IMG/VR virus record: IMGVR_UViG_3300047323_000242 | Span: 1 to 20,429 of that record | Reading direction: 5' to 3' (one strand) | Origin: a virus | DNA length: 20,429 nucleotides | Part shown: piece after piece, positions 20,309 to 20,429 of the stretch | Numbering within the stretch: the first letter of the stretch is position 1 | Layout of the letters: the number at the start of each line of letters is the position of its first letter | Made by a program: the position numbers and the translations under genes | The notes under the pieces: model-generated | What the model was told of the DNA's origin: nothing | Seen by the model: only the letters and a program-made list of their open reading frames with translations | The model's database searches: none

Positions 20309-20429
20309 TTCATTAATTGCCTACTTATCCCGTCCACAGCCTTGTAATTTCACAAACATTTGCCGTTGCGAATCTATTAAGAGAGTATTAACTCTCCCGA
20401 CTTAACGATTTCGCTAAATCGCTGGAAAC
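20301..20429. other. AT-rich noncoding end of window with two small hairpins
   Basis: I see no gene here. Two perfect 6-bp stems with 4-base loops occur: GAGAGT/ACTCTC (20381-20396) and CGATTT/AAATCG (20406-20421). The composition differs from the phage genes to the left. It may be a promoter region for a gene starting beyond the window or part of a different DNA segment. Confidence 0.5.

Overview
The window looks like a block of a tailed (siphovirus-type) phage or prophage genome. It is GC-rich, almost every base is coding, and genes overlap by one to a few bases as in tightly packed phage operons. The host is probably a high-GC alphaproteobacterium. This is inferred from codon use and from the style of the lysozyme and ParB-like proteins, and no host gene is present to prove it. 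No integrase, repressor of known type, tRNA, rRNA or CRISPR array was seen.

Layout. Everything from the left edge to about 17.16 kb is on the minus strand and reads right to left. In transcription order it starts with an accessory module at 17.16-12.87 kb: two ParB-like proteins flanking a tiny zinc-ribbon protein, a small unknown protein, an ABC-type ATPase, a small lipoprotein, a second small unknown, a GNAT-fold protein and a winged-helix protein. Next come small and large terminase, portal, scaffold and major capsid protein (12.75-7.0 kb). A ParA-like ATPase and a glutaredoxin follow, then the head-completion/connector genes and tail-completion genes (6.9-2.57 kb). The block ends with a T4-type lysozyme, the major tail protein, a tail assembly chaperone pair joined by a -1 frameshift, and the start of the tape measure gene, which is cut by the window edge. 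The plus strand from 17.2 kb carries a UvsW-like SF2 helicase, a small coiled-coil protein, a dNMP-kinase-like protein and an unrecognised gene. The last ~290 bases are more AT-rich and look foreign to the rest.

Two signals stand out. (1) An 18-bp palindrome, consensus TAAGTCAGNACTGACTTA with variants, occurs eight times, always between genes and at operon boundaries. Two copies lie exactly in the 17-bp spacer of good -35/-10 hexamers reading toward the minus-strand genes. It looks like a phage-wide operator or 'stoperator' network, and several copies abut terminator hairpins. (2) The GNAT and ABC-ATPase genes look like the two halves of the COG2401-type fusion (ABC ATPase joined to a predicted acetyltransferase). 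Here they are split into separate genes beside two ParB-like proteins and the terminase, suggesting an uncharacterised DNA-modification or DNA-handling module.
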